In this document: positions 1-6,710 of the stretch, one piece after another
Layout: each line of letters starts with the position of its first letter
Position numbering within the stretch: the first letter of the stretch is position 1
NCBI GenBank assembly: GCA_937907405.1
Contig: CALCIC010000643.1
Location: 1-9,876 of the forward strand
Length of the DNA stretch: 9,876 nt
DNA from: an uncultured Isosphaeraceae bacterium
GTDB lineage: Bacteria > Planctomycetota > Planctomycetia > Isosphaerales > Isosphaeraceae
Direction of reading: 5' to 3'
The notes under the pieces: model-generated
Told to the model about the DNA's origin: nothing
Databases searched by the model: none
Seen by the model: only the letters and a program-made list of their open reading frames with translations
Position numbers and translations under genes: made by a program

Positions 1-498
1 GGCCGGGTCGATTCGGGCCGCCGATTCCGGGTCGACCTGGATTGACCCCCGGCTGCCCCGGGTTGAGGCCGGGTCGATTCGGGCCGCCGATTCCGGGTCG
101 ACCTGGATTGACCCCCGGCTGTCCCGGGTTGAGGCCGGGTCGATTCGGGCCGCCCACGGGAGGTCGAACGGGAGCGGCGCCCGCGCCGGCCCCTCCGCCG
201 AGATTGGGGCGGTTGCCGGGGGTGGGGCGAGCGATCGGCGTCGTAGGCCGCGAGCCGCCGACTCCCCCTCCGCCCAGTCCGCCTGGTCGACCGCCGCTCG
301 GCGGGCTGAACGACGGCGTGCGGTTGAACGACGGTCGGGCGGCCGAGACGCCGCCGCCGGCCATGCGTCCCCCTCCTCCCACTCGTCCTCCTCCTCCCAC
401 TCGTCCTCCTCCTCGTCCCCCTCCTCGTTGGGCGAACGCCGGGGTGACGTTGGGAGGCAATACCAGCAGCGCCGCGAGGGTCCAATGCACGACCTTGT

Positions 499-502
<4 letters not shown>
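1..502 (-). CDS. Secreted Gly/Arg- and Pro/Asn-rich tandem-repeat protein (partial, 3' end outside window)
   Basis: An open frame reads from an ATG at 502 to the left edge without a stop, giving 167 residues. The first ~25 residues form a signal peptide (MNKVVHWTLAALLVLP, ending in AFA before QRGGG). Then comes a GGGR/GGGGRV-rich segment (about residues 26-46), a Ser/Pro/Gly-rich linker, and from about residue 124 a 22-residue tandem repeat that begins GGPNRPGLNPG and continues with further PGxNPG-type turns. The frame is supported by the signal peptide, by a GAGGAAA ribosome site (508-514) five bases before the ATG, and by the ATGA overlap with the stop of the upstream gene. No enzymatic domain is visible; low complexity suggests a structural or surface role. 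The opposite-strand proline/arginine-rich frame is its shadow. Function is unknown; that it is secreted is an inference from the signal peptide. Confidence 0.8.
2..155. repeat. 66-bp tandem repeat, two full copies plus a partial third
   Basis: Copies start at 2, 68 and 134; the third stops matching after about 155. The two complete copies differ only at 56 versus 122 (C/T), a synonymous glycine change on the minus strand. The unit is 22 codons, so copy-number change would keep the reading frame of the secreted protein. More copies may lie left of the window. Confidence 0.9.
372..404. repeat. 18-bp in-frame repeat coding GGGGRV units
   Basis: The sequence CCTCCTCCCACTCGT occurs at 372-386 and 390-404, a period of 18 bp. 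On the minus strand it codes Gly-rich units ending in Arg-Val just after the signal peptide of the secreted repeat protein. The unit is a multiple of three. Confidence 0.7.
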
Positions 503-1482
<980 letters not shown>

Positions 1483-1503
1483 CTTCCTCGGCTTTCTCAA
1501 TCG

Positions 1504-2190
1504 TCAGCCTGCTGTCGGGGTGGTTCGGCGACGGATCAGGGCGAAGACGCACGAGAGGCCGAGCCCCCCCGTGATCCAGGAGGACGGCTCGGGAACGGCG
1601 GCGACGACCGGCGTGCCGTTGATCCCGATCAGATAAGGCTGGTTGGCCTGGCTTCGCCAGACGCCGGAACCGGGCGGGATCGTCGCGGCGGCGGCGGTCA
1701 ACGAGCCTTCCGAGCCCGGATCTACGACCGTCGAGTTCGTGTATCGCCAGTCGAACGGCGCGGCGTTGGCCGACGTCGCCTGGAGGACGAACCAGTAGTT
1801 CGTGTTCGCCTTGAGCACGAAACTCGTCGTCGGCGTGAAGCTGACCGTCGAGAAAGTCGTCCCGACCGTCGGGAACGTGAAGGTCGCCAGGGTCGTCGCG
1901 AGATCCGGAACCTTCTCGCCGAACGTGTTCGTGGTGGAGGCGACGAGCGTCGCCGAGGCGGAGAACGTACCGGCGCCGAGGCCCCCGAGGACGGCCTCGA
2001 TCGACGTCAGGTTCCAATCGCGGCCTCCGGTCAAGAAGCCCTGAGCCCGCGCGGTGGAGGCGTTGATCGTGTCGGCGCCGGCGGGGGCGGCCGAAAGGTT
2101 GCCGACGAGCAGCGAATCGCCCCGCGCGGCCGTCACGGACGAGATCGCGACGAACAGGGCGGCTACGGCGGATCGGTGGGGAATTCGCAT
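1504..2190 (-). CDS. PEP-CTERM sorting-domain protein, choice-of-anchor-like
   Basis: This is a 228-residue exported protein. It has an N-terminal signal peptide (MRIPHRSAVAALFVAISS, AARG then D) and a textbook PEP-CTERM tail: VPEPSS at 199-204, a hydrophobic helix to ~219 and Arg220-222. In known systems that tail is recognised and cut by an exosortase. The middle, with its Gly-Phe-Leu-Thr-Gly-Gly opening, strand-rich Ser/Thr segment and ANTNYWFVLQ, resembles choice-of-anchor R domains; this assignment is by eye. The ATG at 2190 is chosen over a longer frame reaching 2448 because it begins the signal peptide and is preceded by GGTGAG. It is the first gene of a three-gene minus-strand unit with the NTF2-like and repeat-protein genes. 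Substrate or partner is unknown. Confidence 0.85.
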   Translation of the reverse strand: MRIPHRSAVAALFVAISSVTAARGDSLLVGNLSAAPAGADTINASTARAQGFLTGGRDWNLTSIEAVLGGLGAGTFSASATLVASTTNTFGEKVPDLATTLATFTFPTVGTTFSTVSFTPTTSFVLKANTNYWFVLQATSANAAPFDWRYTNSTVVDPGSEGSLTAAAATIPPGSGVWRSQANQPYLIGINGTPVVAAVPEPSSWITGGLGLSCVFALIRRRTTPTAG

Positions 2191-2263
2191 CGTGATCTCA
2201 CCAGGGTTCGACTTCGAGGCGGAGCCAGGAACGCCGGCCAGCGGAACGCAGCGTCCAATTGAA

Positions 2264-2292
2264 GAAATACGCGAGTCCGTTACGAAATACAA
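2264..2292 (-). promoter_or_regulatory. Possible promoter of the PEP-CTERM operon
   Basis: On the minus strand TTGTAT (2292-2287) is followed after 17 bases by TATTTC (2269-2264), in an AT-richer patch about 70 bases before the start codon. Each box matches the sigma-70 consensus at only three of six positions, so position and composition are the main support. Confidence 0.22.
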
Positions 2293-2601
2293 TGAGAAAC
2301 CTAGAGCGGTTTGCTCCCGGATCGCCTGCAAGCATGAATTGAGTCCGAGACGAGCATGTCCAGCGCTACAAGACGTCGGTCCTACGGGTCGTGGAGCGCG
2401 GCGGCCCGCCGCCGCTTTCAACTTCGGGACGCTCTCGGTGAATCGCATCGTAAGGTCGGCCAGGCCCGGCGATGGCGGTCGGAACCATGGACTTGCCGGC
2501 GATTCCGGCTTGCATCGTCGCTCGCGCGGCGGCTGGGAAGCTCCGCCGCACCGATCGGCGACCGACGCGGCGCGGGGCCGCGCGCCTGGAATTGATCGAC
2601 G

Positions 2602-2618
2602 CTCAATTATCTATTGAG
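2602..2618. promoter_or_regulatory. Palindrome upstream of the RRM gene, operator-like
   Basis: CTCAAT (2602-2607) and ATTGAG (2613-2618) form a perfect 6-bp inverted repeat around TATCT. It sits in an AT-rich island roughly 20 bases upstream of the possible -35 box of the RRM gene. Its size suits a dimeric repressor site, but nothing identifies a regulator. Confidence 0.25.
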
Positions 2619-2637
2619 GATGAGGCTCGATTCACTC

Positions 2638-2666
2638 TTCCCATGTCAGGCCGCTTCCGATAGACT
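2638..2666 (+). promoter_or_regulatory. Possible promoter of the RRM gene
   Basis: TTCCCA (2638-2643) and TAGACT (2661-2666) are spaced by 17 bases, and each matches sigma-70 boxes at four of six positions. Transcription from about 2673 would give a leader of roughly 160 bases before the RRM start codon. This is a pattern match only. Confidence 0.25.
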
Positions 2667-2708
2667 ACGAGATGGTTGGTCTGACGACAGAGCAAGCACG
2701 GAGGGTTC

Positions 2709-2777
2709 ATGCGAATCGCTTACGGCTTCCCTTCTCGCCCTTCCCACCTCAGGGCTCCTGTGCGTGCCCCTTTCTGA
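2709..2777 (+). CDS. Possible 22-residue leader peptide upstream of the RRM gene
   Basis: ATG at 2709 opens a frame of 22 codons (MRIAYGFPSRPSHLRAPVRA, then PF) ending at TGA 2775-2777. A GGAGGG ribosome site (2700-2705) lies only three bases before the ATG; counted as GGAGG the gap is four, slightly short but strong. The peptide is Pro/Arg-rich, matches nothing I recognise, and ends at the foot of a GC-rich inverted repeat that precedes the RRM ribosome site. It could be a regulatory uORF or chance. Confidence 0.25.
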   Translation: MRIAYGFPSRPSHLRAPVRAPF

Positions 2778-2821
2778 CCGGCCGAGAAAGCATGAAGCAG
2801 GCCGGATCGTCTTTGCCACAT

Positions 2822-2825
2822 GGAG
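2822..2825 (+). promoter_or_regulatory. Ribosome binding site that fixes the GTG start of the RRM gene
   Basis: GGAG lies seven bases before GTG 2833, and no ATG in this frame lies close by. Together with the family's N-terminal RRM position, this decides for the GTG start. Confidence 0.6.
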
Positions 2826-2832
2826 ACACCCC

Positions 2833-3219
2833 GTGGGAAAGAAACTGTACGTGGGCAACTTGCCCTATTCCGTCGCCAGCTCCGACCTCGATCAGTGGTT
2901 CGCTCAGTACGGCACCGTCCAGAGCGCCGAAGTCATCATCGACCGCGCGACCGGCCGCAGCAAGGGCTTCGGTTTCGTGGAGATGGACACCGACGCCCAG
3001 GCCGACGAGGCCATCGCCGGCCTTAACGACCAGGAATACGAAGGTCGTCGACTGACCGTCAACGAAGCCAAGCCTCGGGTGGCTCGCACCTCCGGCGGCT
3101 ACGGCGGCGGCGGTGGCGGTGGCGGTGGCGGCGGCGGCGGTGGCGGCGGCTACGGCGGCGGCGGTCGCTCGGGCGGCGGCGGCTACGGCGGCGGTGGCGG
3201 CGGCGGTCGTCGTTATTGA
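2833..3219 (+). CDS. Glycine-rich single-RRM RNA-binding protein
   Basis: This is a 128-residue cytoplasmic RNA-binding protein. Residues ~4-82 form one RRM with RNP2 LYVGNL (5-10) and RNP1 KGFGFVEM (44-51), which carry the aromatic residues that stack on RNA bases. The rest is a Gly-rich tail with long Gly runs, interspersed Tyr, and ending RRY. This is the architecture of bacterial Rbp proteins known from cyanobacteria and also common in planctomycetes, where family members are often cold- or stress-induced RNA chaperones. The start is GTG at 2833: it places the RRM at the N-terminus and has GGAG at 2822-2825, seven bases upstream. The frame stays open further upstream but that part has no domain. 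The gene has a long leader and is followed by a strong hairpin, so it is probably monocistronic. Confidence 0.9.
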   Translation: MGKKLYVGNLPYSVASSDLDQWFAQYGTVQSAEVIIDRATGRSKGFGFVEMDTDAQADEAIAGLNDQEYEGRRLTVNEAKPRVARTSGGYGGGGGGGGGGGGGGGGYGGGGRSGGGGYGGGGGGGRRY

Positions 3220-3238
3220 TCCACGGAGATCGTTTCGG

Positions 3239-3278
3239 GATCGAGGAACTCCCGCGAAGGAGTTCCTTGTTCTCGATC
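3239..3278 (+). terminator. Hairpin terminator after the RRM gene
   Basis: A perfect 9-bp stem AGGAACTCC (3244-3252) / GGAGTTCCT (3259-3267) has the six-base loop CGCGAA and is followed by the T-rich TTGTTCT. An outer GATCG/CGATC pairing (3239-3243 with 3274-3278) could extend it. It lies 19 bases past the stop codon. The T-tract is interrupted, so termination may be partial, or the hairpin may mainly stabilise the mRNA end. Confidence 0.55.
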
Positions 3279-3284
3279 AACGCC

Positions 3285-3316
3285 CTCCCAATCCGCTTGA
3301 ACAAACTCATTGGGAG
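3285..3316. repeat. Inverted repeat between the RRM and zinc-ribbon genes
   Basis: CTCCCAAT (3285-3292) and ATTGGGAG (3309-3316) form a perfect 8-bp inverted repeat with a 16-base loop. It lies after the RRM-gene hairpin and about 50 bases before the next start codon. It may be part of a leader or a protein-binding site; there is no T-tract. Confidence 0.4.
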
Positions 3317-3363
3317 CGGGAATTGGCCACGACTCACTCACTCCTAGCAAGGACGGACTTCTC

Positions 3364-3630
3364 GTGATCAATCCCCGCAACTCCCACACCCCGCTTCCCG
3401 ACGATCGGCGCAAGCGTTGCCCCATCTGCCGTCAGACGGTCTATTCCTCGGCCGGAATCCATCCTCAGTGCGCCATCAAGCAGGCCGACCCCTGGCTTCC
3501 CGCCCCCGGCAGCAAGGTGGATCCCCAGTCCGAGGACGTCGAAGCCAAGGTCGAAGCGCCCACCCCGGCCGTCGCGCCGGCTCCGAAGGTCAAGCCCAAG
3601 CCGGCCCTCGCCGCCAAGCGAGCCAAGTAG
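3364..3630 (+). CDS. Small zinc-ribbon-like protein with Ala/Pro/Lys-rich tail
   Basis: This is an 88-residue protein of unknown function. A Cys-X2-Cys-X10-His-X2-Cys pattern (Cys19, Cys22, His33, Cys36, in CPICRQTVYSSAGIHPQC) is a plausible single zinc site. The rest, from ~45, is a disordered-looking Ala/Pro/Val/Lys tail ending AAKRAK, basic enough to contact nucleic acid. The start is taken as GTG 3364, which has AAGGA about ten bases upstream. An in-frame TTG at 3310 would add 18 residues without a domain. The downstream gene converges on it 40 bases away, so it ends its own unit. Proximity to the RRM gene hints at an RNA-related role, but that is inference. Confidence 0.7.
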   Translation: MINPRNSHTPLPDDRRKRCPICRQTVYSSAGIHPQCAIKQADPWLPAPGSKVDPQSEDVEAKVEAPTPAVAPAPKVKPKPALAAKRAK

Positions 3631-3670
3631 GCCGGAATCGACCCGGCTCCCGCCCTCCATCGGCCCCCGA

Positions 3671-4540
3671 TCAGGCTTCCACGGGCAGATCGAGCCGCGC
3701 GCCCCATTCGTTCCACGATCCGTCGTAATTCGCCAGGTTGGTATAACCCAGCCGGGCCAGGTTGAAGAGCAGAACGGTCGCGGCGACGCCGCCGTTGCAG
3801 TAGGCGACGACCGGTCGATCGGGCCTCACCCCTTCTTTCTCCACCCGCGCCCGCAGTTCGTCGAGCGTCAGGAAGCCCCCCGCTTCGGCGGTGAACCGCT
3901 CGCGAGGCAGGTTGACGGCGCCCGGGATGTGGCCGCCTCGTGGTCCGCGCCGCCGCGCGGCCGTGTATTGACCGGCGTCGCGCGCGTCGAGGAGTTGGAA
4001 ATCGGCGGCGCCCAACCGCGCCGCGAGTTGGTCGGCGGTCAGCCGAAGTTCGGGCCGAACTCGGGGCGTAAAGGCCGCCCGGGGGGGATTCACGGGTCCA
4101 GCCGCCGTCGGGCGTTCCTCGTCCACCCAGCGGTTCCAGCCCCCTTGCAGCACGCTGACCCGGTCGTGCCCGTAATAGTGGAGCGCCCACCAAAGCCGGG
4201 TGGCGTACTGGCCGCCGCCGTGGTCGACGGCGACGACGTGGGTCTGATCGCCGACCCCCCGAACGGCCATCGCCTCGGCGAACGCCTCCGGCCCGGCGAT
4301 CTGGGCGGGCACCGGGTCGTCGAGGTCGACGATGTCGCGCGTCCAGTCGACGTAGACCGCGCCCGGGATGTGGTTCGCCAGGTATTCGTCGCGGGCCCCG
4401 CGATACTCGGCCTGCTCGACGCCCGGCTCGACCGGGCGGGCGACGACGTATCCACGGACGTCGACGACGCGGACGTCGGGGTCGTTCAGGTGCGTTTCCA
4501 GCCAGTCGGTTGTGACGATCAGGTCGGGTTCAGCGGCCAT
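3671..4540 (-). CDS. Two-domain rhodanese, thiosulfate/3-mercaptopyruvate sulfurtransferase type
   Basis: This is a 289-residue cytoplasmic enzyme, the usual length for tandem-rhodanese sulfurtransferases, which move sulfane sulfur from thiosulfate or 3-mercaptopyruvate to cyanide or thiols. The N-terminal rhodanese (~6-130) has HIPGAVYVDW and LQGGWNRW; its former active-site position holds Asp106 (VDHGGGQYATRLWWAL), as is normal for the inactive half. The C-terminal rhodanese (~155-285) has HIPGAVNLP and the active-site Cys238 in YCNGGVAAT. That loop resembles the CGSGVTA type more than the CRIGERSS type, so the preferred donor cannot be fixed. The start is ATG 4540, giving the family's typical N-terminus; the frame stays open far upstream but codes nothing there. 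The ribosome site is weak. It is divergent from the MDR gene. Confidence 0.93.
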   Translation of the reverse strand: MAAEPDLIVTTDWLETHLNDPDVRVVDVRGYVVARPVEPGVEQAEYRGARDEYLANHIPGAVYVDWTRDIVDLDDPVPAQIAGPEAFAEAMAVRGVGDQTHVVAVDHGGGQYATRLWWALHYYGHDRVSVLQGGWNRWVDEERPTAAGPVNPPRAAFTPRVRPELRLTADQLAARLGAADFQLLDARDAGQYTAARRRGPRGGHIPGAVNLPRERFTAEAGGFLTLDELRARVEKEGVRPDRPVVAYCNGGVAATVLLFNLARLGYTNLANYDGSWNEWGARLDLPVEA

Positions 4541-4579
4541 TGGGGATGTTCTCGATGGGTTTTCGACGGCTTTCCCATT

Positions 4580-4608
4580 AGGATAGCCTGGGTTCGAGGT
4601 TTTCCCAA
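4580..4608 (-). promoter_or_regulatory. Possible promoter of the sulfurtransferase gene
   Basis: On the minus strand TTGGGA (4608-4603), 17 bases, then TATCCT (4585-4580) each match sigma-70 boxes at four of six positions, about 40 bases before the ATG. The 127-base divergent gap must also hold the promoter of the MDR gene, for which I see no clear match. Confidence 0.33.
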
Positions 4609-4667
4609 GAGCGCGGCGCGTTCGGCCGTGAATCGGAGGCCTCGTCGAACATCGGGAATCAATCGGT

Positions 4668-5666
4668 ATGAAAGCGGCGGTCTTCGAGTCGTTCGGCGAG
4701 CCTTCCCAGGTGTTGACGGTGCGCGAGGTCCCCACCCCCGAGCCGGGCCCCGGCGAGGTCCGCGTTCGAATGATCGCCAGCCCGATCAATCCGTCGGACC
4801 TGATGGTCGTCGAGGGGCGGTACGGCGTGCTTCCCACGTTGCCTTCGACGCCCGGCTTCGAGGGAGTCGGCGTGGTCGACAAGGCCGGCCCGGGTCTGAT
4901 GGGGCGGTTCGCGGTCGGCAAGCGGGTGGCCGCGATCAACTCGAAGGGGGGGAACTGGGCCGAGTACGCCGTCATCCCCTGGCGGCAGGCGCGGCCGATC
5001 GCCGACGACATCCCCGACGACCAGGCCTCGGCCTTTTTCGTCAACCCGGCGACGGCCCTGGCGATGGTCCGGCACGTCCTCAAGGTTCCCAAGGGGGAGT
5101 GGCTGCTCCTCTCGGCCGCCGGCTCGACGCTCGGCAAGATGATCGTCAAGCTCGGCAAGCACGACGGCTTCAAGACGCTCTGCGTCGTCCGCCGCTCAGA
5201 GGCCAAGGCGGAACTGGTCGCGCTGGGCGCCGACGCGGTGATCAGCTCGTCGGAGGGCTCGGTCCCGGAACAGGTGCGGGCGATCACCGGCGACGACGGC
5301 CCCCGATTCGCTCTCGACCCGGTCGGCGGCGAGGCCGGGACGGCGATCTTCCGATCGCTGGGGACGGACGGACGGCTGATCATCTACGGCTCGTTGACCG
5401 GCCGGCCGATCGAGGTCGACCCGCGGCTGGTGATCTCGGGAAGGCGGGTGGTCGAGGGCTTCTGGCTGGGGCACTGGATGCGAGATCAGTCGATCCCGGC
5501 GTCGTTGCTCCTGTTTCGCGAAATCGCCGCGCTGATTCGCAAGGACGTCCTGAGTTCAGAGATCGGCGCGAGCTACACGCTCGACGACGTCGTCCCGGCG
5601 GTTCGCGAGGCGGTCGCCGTCGGTCGGGGCGGGAAGGTCCTTCTCAAATTCCCCAACGCGTCGTGA
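4668..5666 (+). CDS. Zinc-less MDR-superfamily reductase, ETR/quinone-oxidoreductase type
   Basis: This is a 332-residue NAD(P)H-dependent oxidoreductase of the medium-chain dehydrogenase/reductase superfamily. The N-terminal GroES-like domain (~1-125) has NPSDLMVVEGRYG and GFEGVGVV but lacks the Cys/His zinc ligands and the four-Cys structural zinc loop of alcohol dehydrogenases. The Rossmann part (~125-275) has a Gly-containing LLSAAGSTLGKMIVKLGK segment, DPVGG and GRLIIYGSLTG. NPSDxxxxxGxY followed by LP, and WAEY, resemble the 2-enoyl thioester reductase (MECR/Etr1) branch, where Tyr52 would match the catalytic tyrosine; a role in fatty-acid or enoyl reduction is therefore plausible. A general quinone reductase is the alternative. 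ATG 4668 begins the canonical MKAAVFE N-terminus although its ribosome site is poor. It appears to be a single-gene unit. Confidence 0.88.
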   Translation: MKAAVFESFGEPSQVLTVREVPTPEPGPGEVRVRMIASPINPSDLMVVEGRYGVLPTLPSTPGFEGVGVVDKAGPGLMGRFAVGKRVAAINSKGGNWAEYAVIPWRQARPIADDIPDDQASAFFVNPATALAMVRHVLKVPKGEWLLLSAAGSTLGKMIVKLGKHDGFKTLCVVRRSEAKAELVALGADAVISSSEGSVPEQVRAITGDDGPRFALDPVGGEAGTAIFRSLGTDGRLIIYGSLTGRPIEVDPRLVISGRRVVEGFWLGHWMRDQSIPASLLLFREIAALIRKDVLSSEIGASYTLDDVVPAVREAVAVGRGGKVLLKFPNAS

Positions 5667-5836
5667 TCGAGCCTGTTCCCCGCAGGCCGAGCCCCGTGAA
5701 TCGAGGTCCGAATACGCTCGAAGCACCCGCGCGTGAAGTTGCAACGATCCGGCGCGGAGCGGAAAACCACTCGCGGACGCTTCGAGCTTGGATTTTCAAC
5801 ACGCCGCGTCCCGCCTCGCGAGATTTTTGGAATTCA

Positions 5837-5866
5837 TTCGCCGAGGGTTCGTCGGAACGCTACAAT
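5837..5866 (+). promoter_or_regulatory. Possible promoter within the 5667-6224 gap
   Basis: TACAAT (5861-5866) matches the sigma-70 -10 box at five of six positions; TTCGCC (5837-5842), 18 bases upstream, is a poor -35. A CTACA/TGTAG inverted repeat (5860-5864, 5873-5877) overlaps the expected start of transcription. If real, it would give a leader or small RNA of roughly 350 bases ahead of the 138-aa protein gene. Confidence 0.27.
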
Positions 5867-6154
5867 TTGGGATGTAGAGTTCAACAACGCCCCCGCGCTG
5901 AGCGGCCTGTTCCATACTGCTTATGAGCATGGCGATCGGCCTACTTCCTTCTCCCTCGAACGAACGCCCAACACGTCTCGCCCCGCCAAGGCTGAACATC
6001 GTGCAGGCATTGATGGATTTTCGGCTGCGAGGTCGAAATTTCTTCAAGTTCGTTCGCGTGGAGTGGTCGGCGCGGGTTCGCGGGGATTTGGATTCTATTC
6101 TTCAAGCATGAAGCTGCTCAACCGAGATGTTCGATAGACCGTTGAAGAACAAGT

Positions 6155-6211
6155 CCCGACGCGACGTTGTACGAAGACCAAGATTGGAAAGCAAGGAGCG
6201 CTCGCGTCGGG
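6155..6211 (+). promoter_or_regulatory. Structured leader with a 10-bp inverted repeat before the 138-aa protein gene
   Basis: CCCGACGCGA (6155-6164) and TCGCGTCGGG (6202-6211) pair perfectly over 10 bp around a 37-base loop that holds the self-complementary GAGCGCTC (6196-6203). The stem ends two bases before the GGGGA ribosome site (6213-6217), so the structure could influence translation. No known riboswitch family is recognised. Confidence 0.45.
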
Positions 6212-6224
6212 CGGGGAAAACCAG

Positions 6225-6641
6225 ATGATGAGTAGTGGAACTAGTGGCGCGCAGGATTGGCGAGCGATTGCGTGTCTCGCCCCGACCGGCGAGCGATTAC
6301 TTTGCGTGGGGGAGAGTTCGTCTCAGGTGCGAGCCGCCTACGCGGGCGCCTGGGGTGAAGTGATCCGTGACGAGGATCGCCCGACGGTTCGCGCCATCTC
6401 GCTCCAGCGCTGGGCCGGCCAGTTTTGGTCGGGGACCTGGGAGCACCAGATGTACCTGGCCGTTCCGGCGACCCGGACGGGCAAGGCCGCCGGCGGTGAA
6501 TTGGCGGAAGGCGAGGAAGAAGACGCGGTCGACGGCGATTTCGAGCTTGGAGCCGAGACCGAGGGCGAGGTCGCGGCCGAACTCGACGGCGAACAAGACG
6601 ACCTGCTTGAGGCGGGCGACTCGTCGACCTTGAAGAGCTGA
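6225..6641 (+). CDS. Unrecognised 138-aa protein: compact N-terminal domain plus acidic tail
   Basis: I do not recognise a family. Residues ~10-85 look folded, with RAIACLAPTGERLLCVGES, a helix QVRAAYAGAWGEVI, then TVRAISLQRWAGQFW and WEHQMYLAVP, an alternating strand/helix pattern rich in Trp. Residues ~86-130 are strongly acidic (EGEEEDAVDGDFELGAE and similar) and look disordered. There is no signal peptide or membrane segment, so it is probably cytoplasmic. ATG 6225 is preceded by GGGGA seven bases upstream; the second codon is also ATG. Codon use and G/C third positions match the neighbours, and a strong terminator follows, so the gene is believable. It is preceded by a structured leader. 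Acidic tails occur in nucleic-acid mimics and protein-interaction partners, but no role can be assigned. Confidence 0.75.
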   Translation: MMSSGTSGAQDWRAIACLAPTGERLLCVGESSSQVRAAYAGAWGEVIRDEDRPTVRAISLQRWAGQFWSGTWEHQMYLAVPATRTGKAAGGELAEGEEEDAVDGDFELGAETEGEVAAELDGEQDDLLEAGDSSTLKS

Positions 6642-6677
6642 GACGTCGCTCCGGTCCATTCGCCGACCGCTTCGCTT

Positions 6678-6704
6678 CCCCCGGTTCGCCCCGGGGGTTT
6701 TTTT
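6678..6704 (+). terminator. Intrinsic terminator of the 138-aa protein gene
   Basis: CCCCCGG (6678-6684) pairs with CCGGGGG (6691-6697) around TTCGCC and is followed by seven T (6698-6704). It lies 36 bases past the stop. In the opposite direction there is no T-run after the stem, so it acts for the plus strand only. Confidence 0.9.
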
Positions 6705-6710
6705 GTCGAC

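Larger units (their letters stand above)
2191..2832. other. Divergent intergenic region with no convincing full-length gene
   Basis: This 642-base stretch separates the minus-strand PEP-CTERM operon from the plus-strand RRM gene. It is less GC-rich than its surroundings around 2255-2345 and 2590-2670, as expected for promoters. It holds candidate promoters for both directions, a small palindrome, a short ORF with a strong ribosome site and a GC-rich inverted repeat (CCGGCC 2778-2783, GGCCGG 2800-2805) just before the RRM start. Longer open frames here give no recognisable protein. Confidence 0.6.
5667..6224. other. Gene-poor stretch before the 138-aa protein gene
   Basis: These 558 bases hold no convincing gene. 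Parts are clearly less GC-rich than the neighbouring genes (around 5790-5880 and 6000-6200). A 5-bp inverted repeat (GCCTG 5671-5675, CAGGC 5683-5687) follows the MDR stop but has no T-tract. A TACAAT box lies at 5861-5866, and a 10-bp inverted repeat closes the stretch. Short open frames (5733-6137 and 5923-6111, plus) lack ribosome sites and recognisable features. A long leader or a small RNA is possible. Confidence 0.55.

Noticed and set aside
1..155. CRISPR-like direct repeats
   Set aside because: The repeats are contiguous with no unique spacers and keep a coding frame; they are protein-coding tandem repeats.
2191..2448. N-terminal extension of the PEP-CTERM protein to 2448
   Set aside because: It would bury the signal peptide at residue 87; the ATG at 2190 has a good ribosome site.
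2614..2832. N-terminal extension of the RRM protein
   Set aside because: The RRM normally begins within a few residues of the start, and GTG 2833 has GGAG at proper spacing; the extension has no domain and no good ribosome site.
3631..3671. Possible bidirectional terminator between the convergent zinc-ribbon and rhodanese genes
   Set aside because: Only two 5-bp stems (GCCGG/CCGGC and ATCGG/CCGAT) without T-runs; too weak to call in such GC-rich DNA.
4541..5383. N-terminal extension of the sulfurtransferase frame
   Set aside because: It would overlap the MDR gene antisense and adds low-complexity residues; ATG 4540 gives the family's normal length and N-terminus.
3929..5926. 665-codon plus-strand open frame
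   Set aside because: It runs antisense through the rhodanese gene and out of frame through the MDR gene, with no coherent domain.
5923..6111. 62-codon plus-strand frame in the gene-poor gap
   Set aside because: No ribosome site before the ATG and no signal peptide, domain or conserved-looking pattern.
5733..6137. 134-codon plus-strand frame in the gene-poor gap
   Set aside because: No ribosome site, no recognisable motif, and composition unlike the real genes; treated as chance.
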